From the NCBI GenBank assembly GCA_018396675.1, contig JAGTQX010000015.1, positions 1 through 50,906 of the forward strand: DNA of 50,906 bases, written 5' to 3'. The position numbers were made by a program, and so were the translations under genes. The notes under the pieces are model-generated. The model searched no databases. It was not told where the DNA came from and saw only the letters and a program-made list of their open reading frames with translations. This DNA is from Candidatus Bathyarchaeota archaeon. GTDB taxonomy: Archaea; Thermoproteota; Bathyarchaeia; Bathyarchaeales; Bathycorpusculaceae. This document shows, piece after piece, positions 8,960 to 16,323 of the stretch (position 1 is the stretch's first letter; every line of letters begins with the position of its first letter).

Positions 8960-9526
8960 ATGTCAGCGGACAAATTGGTTGTCGGCGTGGTTGGGATGCC
9001 AGGGGCTGGAAAATCGGTTGTTGTTAATGCTGCGAAGGCTATGGGCTATGGCATTGTTGTTATGGGCGACGAGGTTCGCGAAGAAGCAAAACGAAAGGGA
9101 TTAGAGCCTACTCCTGAAAACGTTGGACTTGTTATGCTTGATTTGCGACGTTTAGAAGGCGAAGCCGCCATAGCGAAGAGGTGTATCCCGAAAATTTGGG
9201 AAAAACCAGAAAACAAGGTTATTGTAGACGGTGTACGAAGCCTAGCAGAGGTTGAGGAGTTTAAGAAGAGTTTTCCAAAATTTGTTATGGTGGCTGTGCA
9301 TGCTTCGCCAGAAGCAAGGTTTAACCGGCTTTTTTATAGGCGGAGAAGCGATGACCCTAAAGACTGGCAGATTTTTCATGAAAGAGATTTGCGTGAGTTG
9401 AGTGTCGGATTGGGAAATGCTATAGCCATGGCTGAGTATATGTTAGTTAACGAGGAACGGTTGGATGTTGCGAAAAGAAAGGCTGTGGAGATATTAAGAA
9501 AGGTTGAAGAGAAATGGATGAGATAG
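8960..9526 (+). CDS. UPF0200 family P-loop kinase-like protein
   Basis: This archaeal P-loop protein resembles nucleoside-monophosphate kinases and dephospho-CoA kinase, but its function is undetermined. Walker A is GMPGAGKS at residues 12-19. The VIVDGVRSLAEVEEF strand and the RFNRLFYRRRSDDPKDW lid-like basic segment follow. The ATG at 8960, behind GGAAGG, gives the usual short N-terminus; an upstream ATG at 8900 would add 20 unmatched residues. Its 3' end overlaps the next gene by 13 bases, which implies translational coupling. The same pair is fused in some archaea. Confidence 0.88.
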   Translation: MSADKLVVGVVGMPGAGKSVVVNAAKAMGYGIVVMGDEVREEAKRKGLEPTPENVGLVMLDLRRLEGEAAIAKRCIPKIWEKPENKVIVDGVRSLAEVEEFKKSFPKFVMVAVHASPEARFNRLFYRRRSDDPKDWQIFHERDLRELSVGLGNAIAMAEYMLVNEERLDVAKRKAVEILRKVEEKWMR

Positions 9527-9915
9527 AGGTTCAAGTTGAGGTTGAGATAAATCCGACGGAATCAGAGGAGAAAGTGAAAAGAGCCGTGGAAAATATGTTC
9601 GGCAACATACATGCACAAATAAAGCCGCTTGCAAAGGGAAATCTTCTGACGGCGGAGGCAAAAGGGCTGGAGGCGTTGACGAAACTTTACAATCTGTTAC
9701 GCAGAGAACGTATCCGCGACGCCGCAAGAGGTGCCTTATTTGAAGGGTTAAGCGGAAACACTGTAAACCTTTATTTGAACAAGCAAGTCGCCTTTGTGGG
9801 ACACGTTTCTTTTTCGAAGGCTGTTTCAGAGTCACCGCTTGGACCGATAAAAGTGCAGATTAAATGCGTTAACCCGAGGCAACTGATTGATTGGCTTGCC
9901 CCAAAAACAGGTTAA
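9514..9915 (+). CDS. UPF0201 (DUF54) RNA-binding-like protein
   Basis: This 133-residue protein matches UPF0201/DUF54, a small archaeal family with an L5-like fold thought to bind RNA. Typical elements are the N-terminal VEVEINPTESEEKVKRAV, LRRERIRDAARGAL, LNKQVAFVGHVSF and the C-terminal SPLGPIKVQI. It starts within the UPF0200 gene, and the two are usually neighbours or fused, so a joint role is likely. Known: family assignment and gene pairing. Inferred: a role in an RNA-linked process. Confidence 0.88.
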   Translation: MDEIEVQVEVEINPTESEEKVKRAVENMFGNIHAQIKPLAKGNLLTAEAKGLEALTKLYNLLRRERIRDAARGALFEGLSGNTVNLYLNKQVAFVGHVSFSKAVSESPLGPIKVQIKCVNPRQLIDWLAPKTG

Positions 9916-9926
9916 TGGTGGTTGTT

Positions 9927-11288
9927 ATGAGTTTTGATTTAGGAAAAGTTTACAGTTACATTGACGAGCAAGCTGAAGCTTTTGTTAAGGACCTTGTTAA
10001 GCTTGTTAAACAGCCAAGTGTTTCAGCGAAAGGTGAAGGAATAGTTGAATGCGCCAAGCTTGTTGAAGAAATGATGCGTGATGCTGGGCTTTCAACGAAA
10101 ATCCTCACTGGACAAAAAGGAAACCCTGTCGTTTACGGTGAAGTGAAATCAAAAAGTTCACGCAAAACTTTGCTGTTTTACGATCATTATGACGTGCAAC
10201 CTCCAGAACCGCTTGAAAAATGGAAGTACGACCCTTTCAGCGGAAAGATAGCTGAAGGAAAAATTTATGGGAGAGGCGTTACCGATAACAAGGGCAATTT
10301 TGTTTCAAGGCTTAAGGCGGTTCACGGCTTTCTGGAGGTTTTTGGTGATTTGCCAGTTAATGTGAAGTTTTTTGTTGAAGGAGAAGAGGAAATCGGCAGC
10401 CCAAACCTTGAACCAATAGTTAAAGCTCATAAATGCCTTCTTTCGGCGGATGCAGCTATATGGGAATTCGGTGGAACAGATAGGCATGGGAGACCAGAGC
10501 TTTATCTAGGCTTAAAAGGCGTTCTATCTGTGGAGTTAAGAGCCAAAGGCGCACTTAAGGATGTTCACTCTGCTAATGCTCCTTTGATACCTAACCCTGC
10601 ATGGCGTTTGGTCTGGGCGTTAAATGCGTTGAAAAGCAAAGATGAAAAAATTTTGATAAAAGACTTTTACGAGAATGTTCGCTCTTCTCTTCCTGAAGAA
10701 ACTGAATGTTTGAAGAATATTCCGTTTGAGGATGAAGAGATGAGAAAGGAGTTAGGCATTAAATATTTTTTGAAAGGCGTGTCTGGTCTTGAAGCTTTAA
10801 AAGCATTGCTTTTCCAACCGACATGCACGATTAACGGTTTGATTTCTGGGTACACTGGAAAAGGTTCGAAGACTGTTCTGCCACATGAGGCTATGGTAAA
10901 GCTGGATTTCAGACTTGTTCCAGATCAGAAGCCAGAAGAAATTTTTGAGAAGCTTGTTTGTCACCTAAAAACCTGCGGGTTTGAAGATTTAGAGATAATA
11001 AAGTATGGCTCCACAGAGCCTGCCAAAACGCCTATCAACGACCCGTTTGTTGTTTTGGTTGCTGAAGCTGCTGAGAAGGTGTATGGCAAAAAGGCGGTCA
11101 TTTATCCGCTTAGTGCTGGTTCTGGCCCAATGCATTTGTTCCGCAACTTTCTAGGCTATCCAATTGTTTCCGCTGGATGTGGAGGCCCAGAATCGAATAC
11201 ACATGCACCTAATGAAAACTTGGAGATTGAAGGCTTCATTAAAGGCACCAAGTTTATTGCTACTTTGATTAGCGATTTCGCCGAATAA
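9927..11288 (+). CDS. M20 family metallopeptidase/dipeptidase
   Basis: This 453-residue enzyme is of the M20/M28 zinc hydrolase superfamily, in the CNDP/DapE-like branch. The first metal motif is DHYDVQ (His87, Asp89). It is followed by WKYDPFSGKI, the bridging Asp in GRGVTDNKGN, and the catalytic Glu in EGEEEIGS. A dimerisation domain occupies about residues 190-330. The C-terminal GGPESNTHAPNE holds the last metal His. I chose the ATG at 9927, next to GGTGGT; an earlier ATG at 9891 lies inside the preceding gene. It probably cleaves dipeptides in the cytoplasm. The specific substrate is not evident. Confidence 0.9.
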   Translation: MSFDLGKVYSYIDEQAEAFVKDLVKLVKQPSVSAKGEGIVECAKLVEEMMRDAGLSTKILTGQKGNPVVYGEVKSKSSRKTLLFYDHYDVQPPEPLEKWKYDPFSGKIAEGKIYGRGVTDNKGNFVSRLKAVHGFLEVFGDLPVNVKFFVEGEEEIGSPNLEPIVKAHKCLLSADAAIWEFGGTDRHGRPELYLGLKGVLSVELRAKGALKDVHSANAPLIPNPAWRLVWALNALKSKDEKILIKDFYENVRSSLPEETECLKNIPFEDEEMRKELGIKYFLKGVSGLEALKALLFQPTCTINGLISGYTGKGSKTVLPHEAMVKLDFRLVPDQKPEEIFEKLVCHLKTCGFEDLEIIKYGSTEPAKTPINDPFVVLVAEAAEKVYGKKAVIYPLSAGSGPMHLFRNFLGYPIVSAGCGGPESNTHAPNENLEIEGFIKGTKFIATLISDFAE

Positions 11289-11290
11289 GC

Positions 11291-12304
11291 TTGGTGCATT
11301 GTTTGTCTGTTAAGGCAACTGTAACCAGTAAAGGCGCTGTAATCTTGGGCAAAAGCGTGGCATGTGACGCTTTCGACGATTTAAGACCTTTAAGGGTTGT
11401 TACACACGCGCACGCCGACCACATGATTGGCTTGCAGCACAGCCTAAGAAAATGCGAGAAAGTCCTTATGACGAAGGCTACTAAGGATTTGATAGACGTT
11501 ATGAAGAGTCCGCTTTTCCTAATGAGTGGATACGTGGAGACGCTTGATTATGGAAAAACTATGCGTTACAGCGAAGAAACTGTGACTTTTTTTCCTGCAG
11601 ATCATATTTTGGGCGCGGCGCAAGTGCTTGTTGAAGACGCGGAAGGGACTAGAATTGTTTATACTGGAGATTTTCGAATTGATGGGACGCCGGTTTTGGA
11701 GGCTGATGTGCTTGTTATTGAGGCTACTTATGGGAGTCCGTCGTGTCGTCGCCGTTTTGATAAGGATGTTAAGGACTTGCTGGTTTCGGTTGTTGAGGAT
11801 GGATTGAAGCGTGGCTTGGTTTATGTTTTTGGTTATTATGGTAAGCTTCAGGAAGCTATGGAGATTCTTCACGGGGCGGGTTTGCGTGTTCCATTTGTTA
11901 TGCCTGAAAGGGTTTTTCATGTTTCGAAAATCTGCGAGAGGTATGGTATGCGTTTGGGGCGGCTGATGAGGCTTGAAGAAAGAGAGGCTATGGAGATGCT
12001 TTCGCGGAACGCGCCTTGCATTATCTTTCACCATATGGGATCGAGGGGTAAAGTTGGGCTTGGCCGTTTTTGTGTTTATGTTAGTGGCTGGGAGTTTGAT
12101 GAGCCCTGTCGTGAAATCGCTGATAAAGAGTACGTTATAGCCTTAAGTGATCATTCAGATTTTGATGGTTTGATGGAGTATGTAAGGCGTTCTAGGCCGA
12201 AGCTTGTGATTACGGATAATTTTCGCGTGGGTTACGCGCAAACTTTGGCGAGGCATATCCAAAGGCAGTTTAATGTTTCGGCTTTGGCGCTTCCTGAGAG
12301 GTAA
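11291..12304 (+). CDS. metallo-beta-lactamase-fold exonuclease-like protein
   Basis: This 337-residue protein has the MBL metal motif THAHADHM, followed by the PADHILGAAQVLVE, YTGDFRID and EATYGSPS elements seen in CPSF/SNM1-like nucleic-acid hydrolases. A late ALSDHSDFDGLMEYV supplies the C-terminal metal His. The middle part is shorter than a full beta-CASP domain, resembling ligase-associated or SNM1-type exonucleases. The start is uncertain: TTG at 11291 or GTG at 11294, both without a clear ribosome site, three bases after the M20 gene. Nuclease function is inferred from the fold. Confidence 0.8.
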   Translation: MVHCLSVKATVTSKGAVILGKSVACDAFDDLRPLRVVTHAHADHMIGLQHSLRKCEKVLMTKATKDLIDVMKSPLFLMSGYVETLDYGKTMRYSEETVTFFPADHILGAAQVLVEDAEGTRIVYTGDFRIDGTPVLEADVLVIEATYGSPSCRRRFDKDVKDLLVSVVEDGLKRGLVYVFGYYGKLQEAMEILHGAGLRVPFVMPERVFHVSKICERYGMRLGRLMRLEEREAMEMLSRNAPCIIFHHMGSRGKVGLGRFCVYVSGWEFDEPCREIADKEYVIALSDHSDFDGLMEYVRRSRPKLVITDNFRVGYAQTLARHIQRQFNVSALALPER

Positions 12305-12363
12305 TGTTGGCTCCAAGTGTTTGTATTAAGTATTACTACACAAGATTTATTTTCTATCGCGCC

Positions 12364-12405
12364 ACTTTATATTAATGAATTCGGATACGGATTCAGAATT
12401 CGTAT
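12364..12405 (+). promoter_or_regulatory. TATA box with inverted repeat at the start site
   Basis: ACTTTATATTAA (12364-12375) is a good archaeal TATA box for the membrane-protein gene at 12450. It would place transcription start near 12395-12400. An inverted repeat ATACG (12385-12389) / CGTAT (12401-12405) and a doubled GAATTC (12377-12382 and 12396-12401) straddle this point. A repressor bound there would block initiation; this is inference. Confidence 0.45.
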
Positions 12406-12430
12406 GACTTAAATAAGAAGAAATAAGACC

Positions 12431-12450
12431 TTTCGGATGCGGTACCGAAA
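12431..12450 (+). promoter_or_regulatory. hairpin touching the start codon
   Basis: TTTCGG and CCGAAA form a six-base-pair stem with an eight-base loop. The last stem base is the A of the ATG at 12450. No ribosome site is visible before this ATG, so the hairpin may limit or shape initiation. It could also be a chance repeat. Confidence 0.3.
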
Positions 12451-13148
12451 TGCCCTCCCCACTACAACCAGAATTCTTCGCCTTGATAGGCATAGATCTG
12501 TTTCTAGCAATGAGCCTACTAACATGTCTCTTGGATCGGCATTTCCCTTGGCAACTTCCCTACGTGTATCAGTTGGCGGCACTGGCGGGTTTCGGGCATC
12601 TCCTAGTAAGCCGAGAATTTATGCTGGCTTTCGGCGACTACATGCGTTTCTGGTACAGTCTCATATACTTGGCAATAGCCCTAGCAAACATCGTCGCCGT
12701 AAACGTCTACTTGGGTATAATCAAAAAACTTGCAAACTATGCTAAAATTTTCATGGCGGCAGTCACGCTTCCAACGCTCACATTAGCGGTGTTCTTCATA
12801 TCGAACTATGCGGAAATAGCGACGCATCCACTTGTCATGGTTCCACAATTCGGGTGGGAAACAACCTTCGTGGGCATAGTAGCCTTCGACACACTTGTTG
12901 TGGGGCTGGGCACGTATCTGTTCTTCAAACCAAAATGGTGGTACATCGCCATAGGCGCGGGCACAGCAATAATTGGCGCAGCCGCATATGCCTATTACCG
13001 TCCTTCATGGGGAGAGGCAGCCTTTGTAGCTTCAGCCGCAACCCTAGCAATAGCCTGCGCCATAGTCCTAGTCGTCGGAGCCTACATACTCGTGAAAATC
13101 TGGATGGAAACCCTGAAAGAAAGAAGAAAAAGGAAGGAGGTGAAATGA
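12450..13148 (+). CDS. seven-helix membrane protein, unknown function
   Basis: This 232-residue protein is almost all membrane. Hydrophobic segments lie at about residues 7-26, 37-53, 68-92, 98-118, 134-157, 165-184 and 190-214, followed by a basic cytoplasmic tail (KERRKRKEVK). I see no Ser/Lys signal-peptidase dyad, transporter signature or redox cysteines, and do not recognise the family. Its stop falls three bases before the next start, and the next gene's ribosome site (GGAGGTG) sits inside its last codons. It is therefore almost certainly translated with the secreted protein that follows. A role in export, anchoring or assembly of that protein is inferred from coupling only. Confidence 0.75.
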   Translation: MPSPLQPEFFALIGIDLFLAMSLLTCLLDRHFPWQLPYVYQLAALAGFGHLLVSREFMLAFGDYMRFWYSLIYLAIALANIVAVNVYLGIIKKLANYAKIFMAAVTLPTLTLAVFFISNYAEIATHPLVMVPQFGWETTFVGIVAFDTLVVGLGTYLFFKPKWWYIAIGAGTAIIGAAAYAYYRPSWGEAAFVASAATLAIACAIVLVVGAYILVKIWMETLKERRKRKEVK

Positions 13149-13151
13149 CAC

Positions 13152-13694
13152 ATGAAACCAAACTACAAAAAAATACTGAAACTAACAACGCTAGTAATAA
13201 CATCACTGCTGATAGCAACAGTCAGTGCAGAGGTCTACAACAACTTGTTCCTAACTGCCAGTGTAGGCGTTGAAGGATTGAATCTGGTTTGGGATAAAAC
13301 TGGGATAGACTCTGGTGTCTTAGCTGACATCTCTGGAGCAACTTGCACACTTTCTGGCCTGAATGCACCCAAAGGAGGCAGTCGTACATACTCCAAGGCT
13401 ATAGGAATAAACGCTACAGCCACTACCACTTTTGGCATAGAAGTCGTGAGTGTCACAGGAGATGGCACAAGCAATCTGGATTACATCTTCATCGAAATTT
13501 ATGATGGAAGTAACAATCTTAAAGGCAATCTAACAGTCTGGAACGAGGGTGCGAAAGGAAACACACCAGTACAAAATCTTTCTATTAATGCAAATGAAGC
13601 TTGGAGGCTTGAATGGCATATCGCTTGGAAAACCACCGCAGCTGAAAGTGACAGCGTAACAGTATCATTGAAAGTAACTACACCATCTCCATAA
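13152..13694 (+). CDS. secreted beta-rich protein, TasA/AbpA-like N-terminus
   Basis: This 180-residue exported protein has a classical signal peptide: a KPNYKKILK basic start, a hydrophobic core at about 10-24, and a likely ATVSA cleavage site before EVYNN. The next segment, NLFLTASVGVEG, and the following Thr/Ser/Gly-rich, beta-rich, cysteine-free body resemble SipW-type/TasA and archaeal bundling-pilus (AbpA-like) subunits. In those proteins the first strand of one subunit completes the next. The start ATG at 13152 has GGAGGTG nine bases upstream; an ATG at 13145 is in another frame. The family call rests on layout, not alignment. Any secreted beta-sandwich protein is the alternative. Confidence 0.6.
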   Translation: MKPNYKKILKLTTLVITSLLIATVSAEVYNNLFLTASVGVEGLNLVWDKTGIDSGVLADISGATCTLSGLNAPKGGSRTYSKAIGINATATTTFGIEVVSVTGDGTSNLDYIFIEIYDGSNNLKGNLTVWNEGAKGNTPVQNLSINANEAWRLEWHIAWKTTAAESDSVTVSLKVTTPSP

Positions 13695-13731
13695 TTTTCT
13701 TTTTCTCCTTTTTAACCCACCTTTTTCAATT
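13695..13731 (+). terminator. T-rich terminator after the secreted-protein gene
   Basis: Directly after the TAA come several T-runs (TTTTCTTTTTCTCCTTTTT, then CCTTTTTC), the usual form of archaeal termination signals. A TTGCAA-CAAACA-TTGCAA inverted repeat follows at about 13736-13755. Confidence 0.5.
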
Positions 13732-13763
13732 TAGTTTTGCAACAAACATTGCAAGCCTAAAAA

Positions 13764-13937
13764 TTAAGATTCAACGCCTACCGCACTTTGCAAATGCATA
13801 GAGCTATAAATAGCAGCTGAGGTTACTGCTATAAAAAGTGTCAATATCAATAATCCTAGTGCTACCTCTTTCTTATGGTTCTCCGCGAAATATTTAATGC
13901 GCTTTATTACATGGTAGAAGATTCGTAAGAGATTCAA
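13764..13937 (-). CDS. 57-residue membrane microprotein, donor-strand-like
   Basis: This small gene starts with TTG at 13935-13937, the first possible start after an upstream in-frame stop, and ends at TAA 13764-13766. The product has a basic amphipathic start (RIFYHVIKRIKYF), one membrane helix (about residues 25-41) and then AAIYSSMHLQSAVGVES. That tail closely resembles the secreted protein encoded opposite (AEVYNNLFLTASVGVEG) and stops where that protein's body begins. Sequence downstream of the stop does not continue the likeness in any frame I read. A TATA-like CATAAACTTTTAG (about 13977-13989, minus strand) and a GGGT ribosome-site fragment support expression. It is either a deliberate short protein or a truncated paralogue. 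Confidence 0.5.
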   Translation of the reverse strand: MNLLRIFYHVIKRIKYFAENHKKEVALGLLILTLFIAVTSAAIYSSMHLQSAVGVES

Positions 13938-14122
13938 ATTCTACCCTGTTTTATTTTGGCGCATCCCACGTGTCTAAAAGTTTATGAACCTAAAATTCAT
14001 ATTTTCACTTCACACGGTGCATTTACTCGTAGGCCATAAAACTCAAAGTACATCACTAAAGTTTAAAAGGTGATTAGGTATTTCTGTTAATTCAAGCTGT
14101 GGAAATGCATGAAGTGATATGA

Positions 14123-15400
14123 ATGAGTAAATCATCTTTGGTTTCGGGTTTTTATAAGCTTAGCCCAAAAGAGCGTTTGGCTTTTGTTAAGGAGTTTGCT
14201 GGTTTAACTGATGAAGAAACCGCTTTGTTACAGAACACGGGAAGTCTACCTTTAGATTTGGCTGATCGCATGATAGAGAACGTTGTAGGTGCCGTCCCAA
14301 TACCACTAGGCATAGCCGTAAACTTTCTCATAAACAAGCGTGATTATCTGATTCCAATGGCTATTGAAGAACCTTCCGTTGTCGCCGCCGCAAGTTACGC
14401 GGCTAAAATGGCACGGGACGGTGGAGGCTTTTACGCTAGTAGCACACCGCCAATAATGATTGGGCAAGTTCAAGCCGTAGGCATAAAAGACCCTTATGCG
14501 GCTAGAATGCGCATATTACACGCGAAGGACGAAATTTTAAAGAAAGCTAACGACCAAGACCCAATGCTTGTTTCTGTGGGCGGCGGAGCAAAGGACTTGG
14601 AAGCAAAAGTAATTCACACGACGCATGGGCCGATGGTTATAACCGAGTTGCATGTGGACTGCCGCGACGCAATGGGCGCAAACGCCGTGAACACTATGTG
14701 CGAAGCCATTGCACCCCTAATAGAACGCTTAACAGGCGGACGGGTGTATCTGCGTATAATCTCGAATTTGGCTGTTAAACGCCTAGCCAGAGCATGGTGC
14801 ATAGTGCCAAAAGAAGCCGTGGGAGGCGAAGAAGTCGTCGACGGCATAGTGAACGCTTCCGCTTTTGCAGCCGCAGACCCATACAGAGCGGCAACGCACA
14901 ATAAGGGTATAATGAACGGCATAATAGCCGTAATAATCGCCACTTGCAACGACCACCGCGCCATCGAGGCTGGGGCACACGCGTACGCGGCTAGAAACGG
15001 TCAATACACCACGCTTTCAACATGGGAGAAAAACGCGGACGGCGACTTGGTAGGCTCAATAGAACTGCCCATGGCCGTCGGCCTAATAGGCGGAGCAGTA
15101 CGCACGCATCCCATAGCGAAAATCTGCCTAAAAATCCTAGGCGTAAAAACAGCCAATGAGTTCGCAGAAGTCCTAGCCGCCGTAGGTCTAGCTCAAAACC
15201 TAGGCGCATTACGCGCATTAGCACATGAAGGCATACAACGCGGACACATGTCACTGCACGCCAGAAACATTGCAGTCGCCGCTGGCGCAACAGGCGAATT
15301 AATCGACCTAGTTGCTGAAAAAATGGTTGAAGAACGCAAAATCAGAATGGACAGAGCCAAAGAACTTATAGAACAGTACAAAACAACCGGGAAAATCTAA
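14123..15400 (+). CDS. hmgA: HMG-CoA reductase, class II type
   Basis: This enzyme reduces HMG-CoA to mevalonate, the committed step of archaeal isoprenoid lipid synthesis. The 425-residue, membrane-free product has the catalytic Glu in IEEPSVVAAAS (81-91), the DCRDAMGANAVN cofactor motif, the Lys in ATHNKGIMNG and the late His in GHMSLHARN. The N-terminal GFYKLSPKERLAFV and the overall layout match the class II (bacterial-type) enzymes, not the class I form common in archaea. The start ATG at 14123 has GTGAT nearby; a TATA-like AAGTTTAAAAGG lies near 14059. The gap 13938-14122 holds only promoter-like sequence. Confidence 0.9.
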   Translation: MSKSSLVSGFYKLSPKERLAFVKEFAGLTDEETALLQNTGSLPLDLADRMIENVVGAVPIPLGIAVNFLINKRDYLIPMAIEEPSVVAAASYAAKMARDGGGFYASSTPPIMIGQVQAVGIKDPYAARMRILHAKDEILKKANDQDPMLVSVGGGAKDLEAKVIHTTHGPMVITELHVDCRDAMGANAVNTMCEAIAPLIERLTGGRVYLRIISNLAVKRLARAWCIVPKEAVGGEEVVDGIVNASAFAAADPYRAATHNKGIMNGIIAVIIATCNDHRAIEAGAHAYAARNGQYTTLSTWEKNADGDLVGSIELPMAVGLIGGAVRTHPIAKICLKILGVKTANEFAEVLAAVGLAQNLGALRALAHEGIQRGHMSLHARNIAVAAGATGELIDLVAEKMVEERKIRMDRAKELIEQYKTTGKI

Positions 15401-15438
15401 AAGAAACACATCACCATTTTAGAAGCGGCGAAAAAGGA

Positions 15439-16323
15439 ATGAAAATAATCGTTGGGCCAGCATCTAAAGAGTTAGGCGCTCGGGTAGCTGAACTGTTAAA
15501 TGTTGAAGCCGTATCTGTGTTTGCTAAAACGTTTCCAGACGGTGAATCCTACATTAGGCTTGACGGCAATGTGGAAAACGACGAGGCAGTGATAATTCAA
15601 ACAACAAGCCCGCCGCAAGACACTAGGCTGATACAGTTAGCGCTAATCGCCGACGCAGCAAAAAGAAACAACGCGAAGCAGATAACAGCCGTTGTGCCTT
15701 ACCTCGCTTACGCGCGCCAAGATAAGGTTTTCCTAAAAGGCGAGCCAGTAAGCGTAGAAACCGTCGCCAAGATGCTCCAAGCAGCCGGCATAACACGCCT
15801 AATAACAGTCAACGTTCACCAAGAAAAAGCCCTACAAAGGTTCCCGTTCCCAGCAAAAAACCTTTCAGCCATCAGCCTATTAGCCGAACACTTCAAACGC
15901 ATAGGCCTAAAAGGAGCCTTCGCACTTGCACCAGACATCGGCGCAACCTACATAGCCGAACAAGCAAAGATTATTTTAGGCGGTGAATGCGGCTACCTAG
16001 AAAAACACAGAGACCGCTACACTGGACAGGTAAGCATGAAAAAGGGCAGTTTCAACGTAAAAGGCAAGCCGGTTATAATTTTCGACGACATAATCAGCAC
16101 CGGCGGCACAATAATCGCAGCCTCAAAAATCCTAAATGAACTAGGCGCAAGCGAAGTTTACGCTGCATGTGTGCATCCAATTCTAGTGGGCGAAGCGGAA
16201 AAACACATCCATGAAGCCGGGGTCAAAGAAGTCGTTGGAACAGACAGCGTTCCATGCAGCGCAAGCAAAGTTTCACTGGCGCCACTAATATGTGCAGAGT
16301 TAAAGGAGCTTCAACGTGGCTAA
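15439..16323 (+). CDS. prs: ribose-phosphate pyrophosphokinase
   Basis: PRPP synthetase transfers pyrophosphate from ATP to ribose-5-phosphate, feeding nucleotide, His and Trp synthesis. The 294-residue length is typical of archaeal (class III-like) enzymes. Motifs include FPDGESYIRL near residue 33, PYLAYARQDKVFLKGEPVS (ATP flexible region) and the PRPP-binding IIFDDIISTGGTI. A purine-rich AAAAAGGA precedes the ATG. Its stop overlaps the following methyltransferase start by eight bases, implying coupled translation. Confidence 0.95.
   Translation: MKIIVGPASKELGARVAELLNVEAVSVFAKTFPDGESYIRLDGNVENDEAVIIQTTSPPQDTRLIQLALIADAAKRNNAKQITAVVPYLAYARQDKVFLKGEPVSVETVAKMLQAAGITRLITVNVHQEKALQRFPFPAKNLSAISLLAEHFKRIGLKGAFALAPDIGATYIAEQAKIILGGECGYLEKHRDRYTGQVSMKKGSFNVKGKPVIIFDDIISTGGTIIAASKILNELGASEVYAACVHPILVGEAEKHIHEAGVKEVVGTDSVPCSASKVSLAPLICAELKELQRG

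Noticed and set aside
11519-12034. 171-codon minus-strand open frame
   Set aside because: It is a shadow of the MBL-fold gene; the low-complexity His/Asn/Lys-rich product matches no family.
13736-13755. TTGCAA inverted repeat as a regulator site
   Set aside because: It lies between convergent gene ends next to T-runs, so it is more simply part of the termination region.
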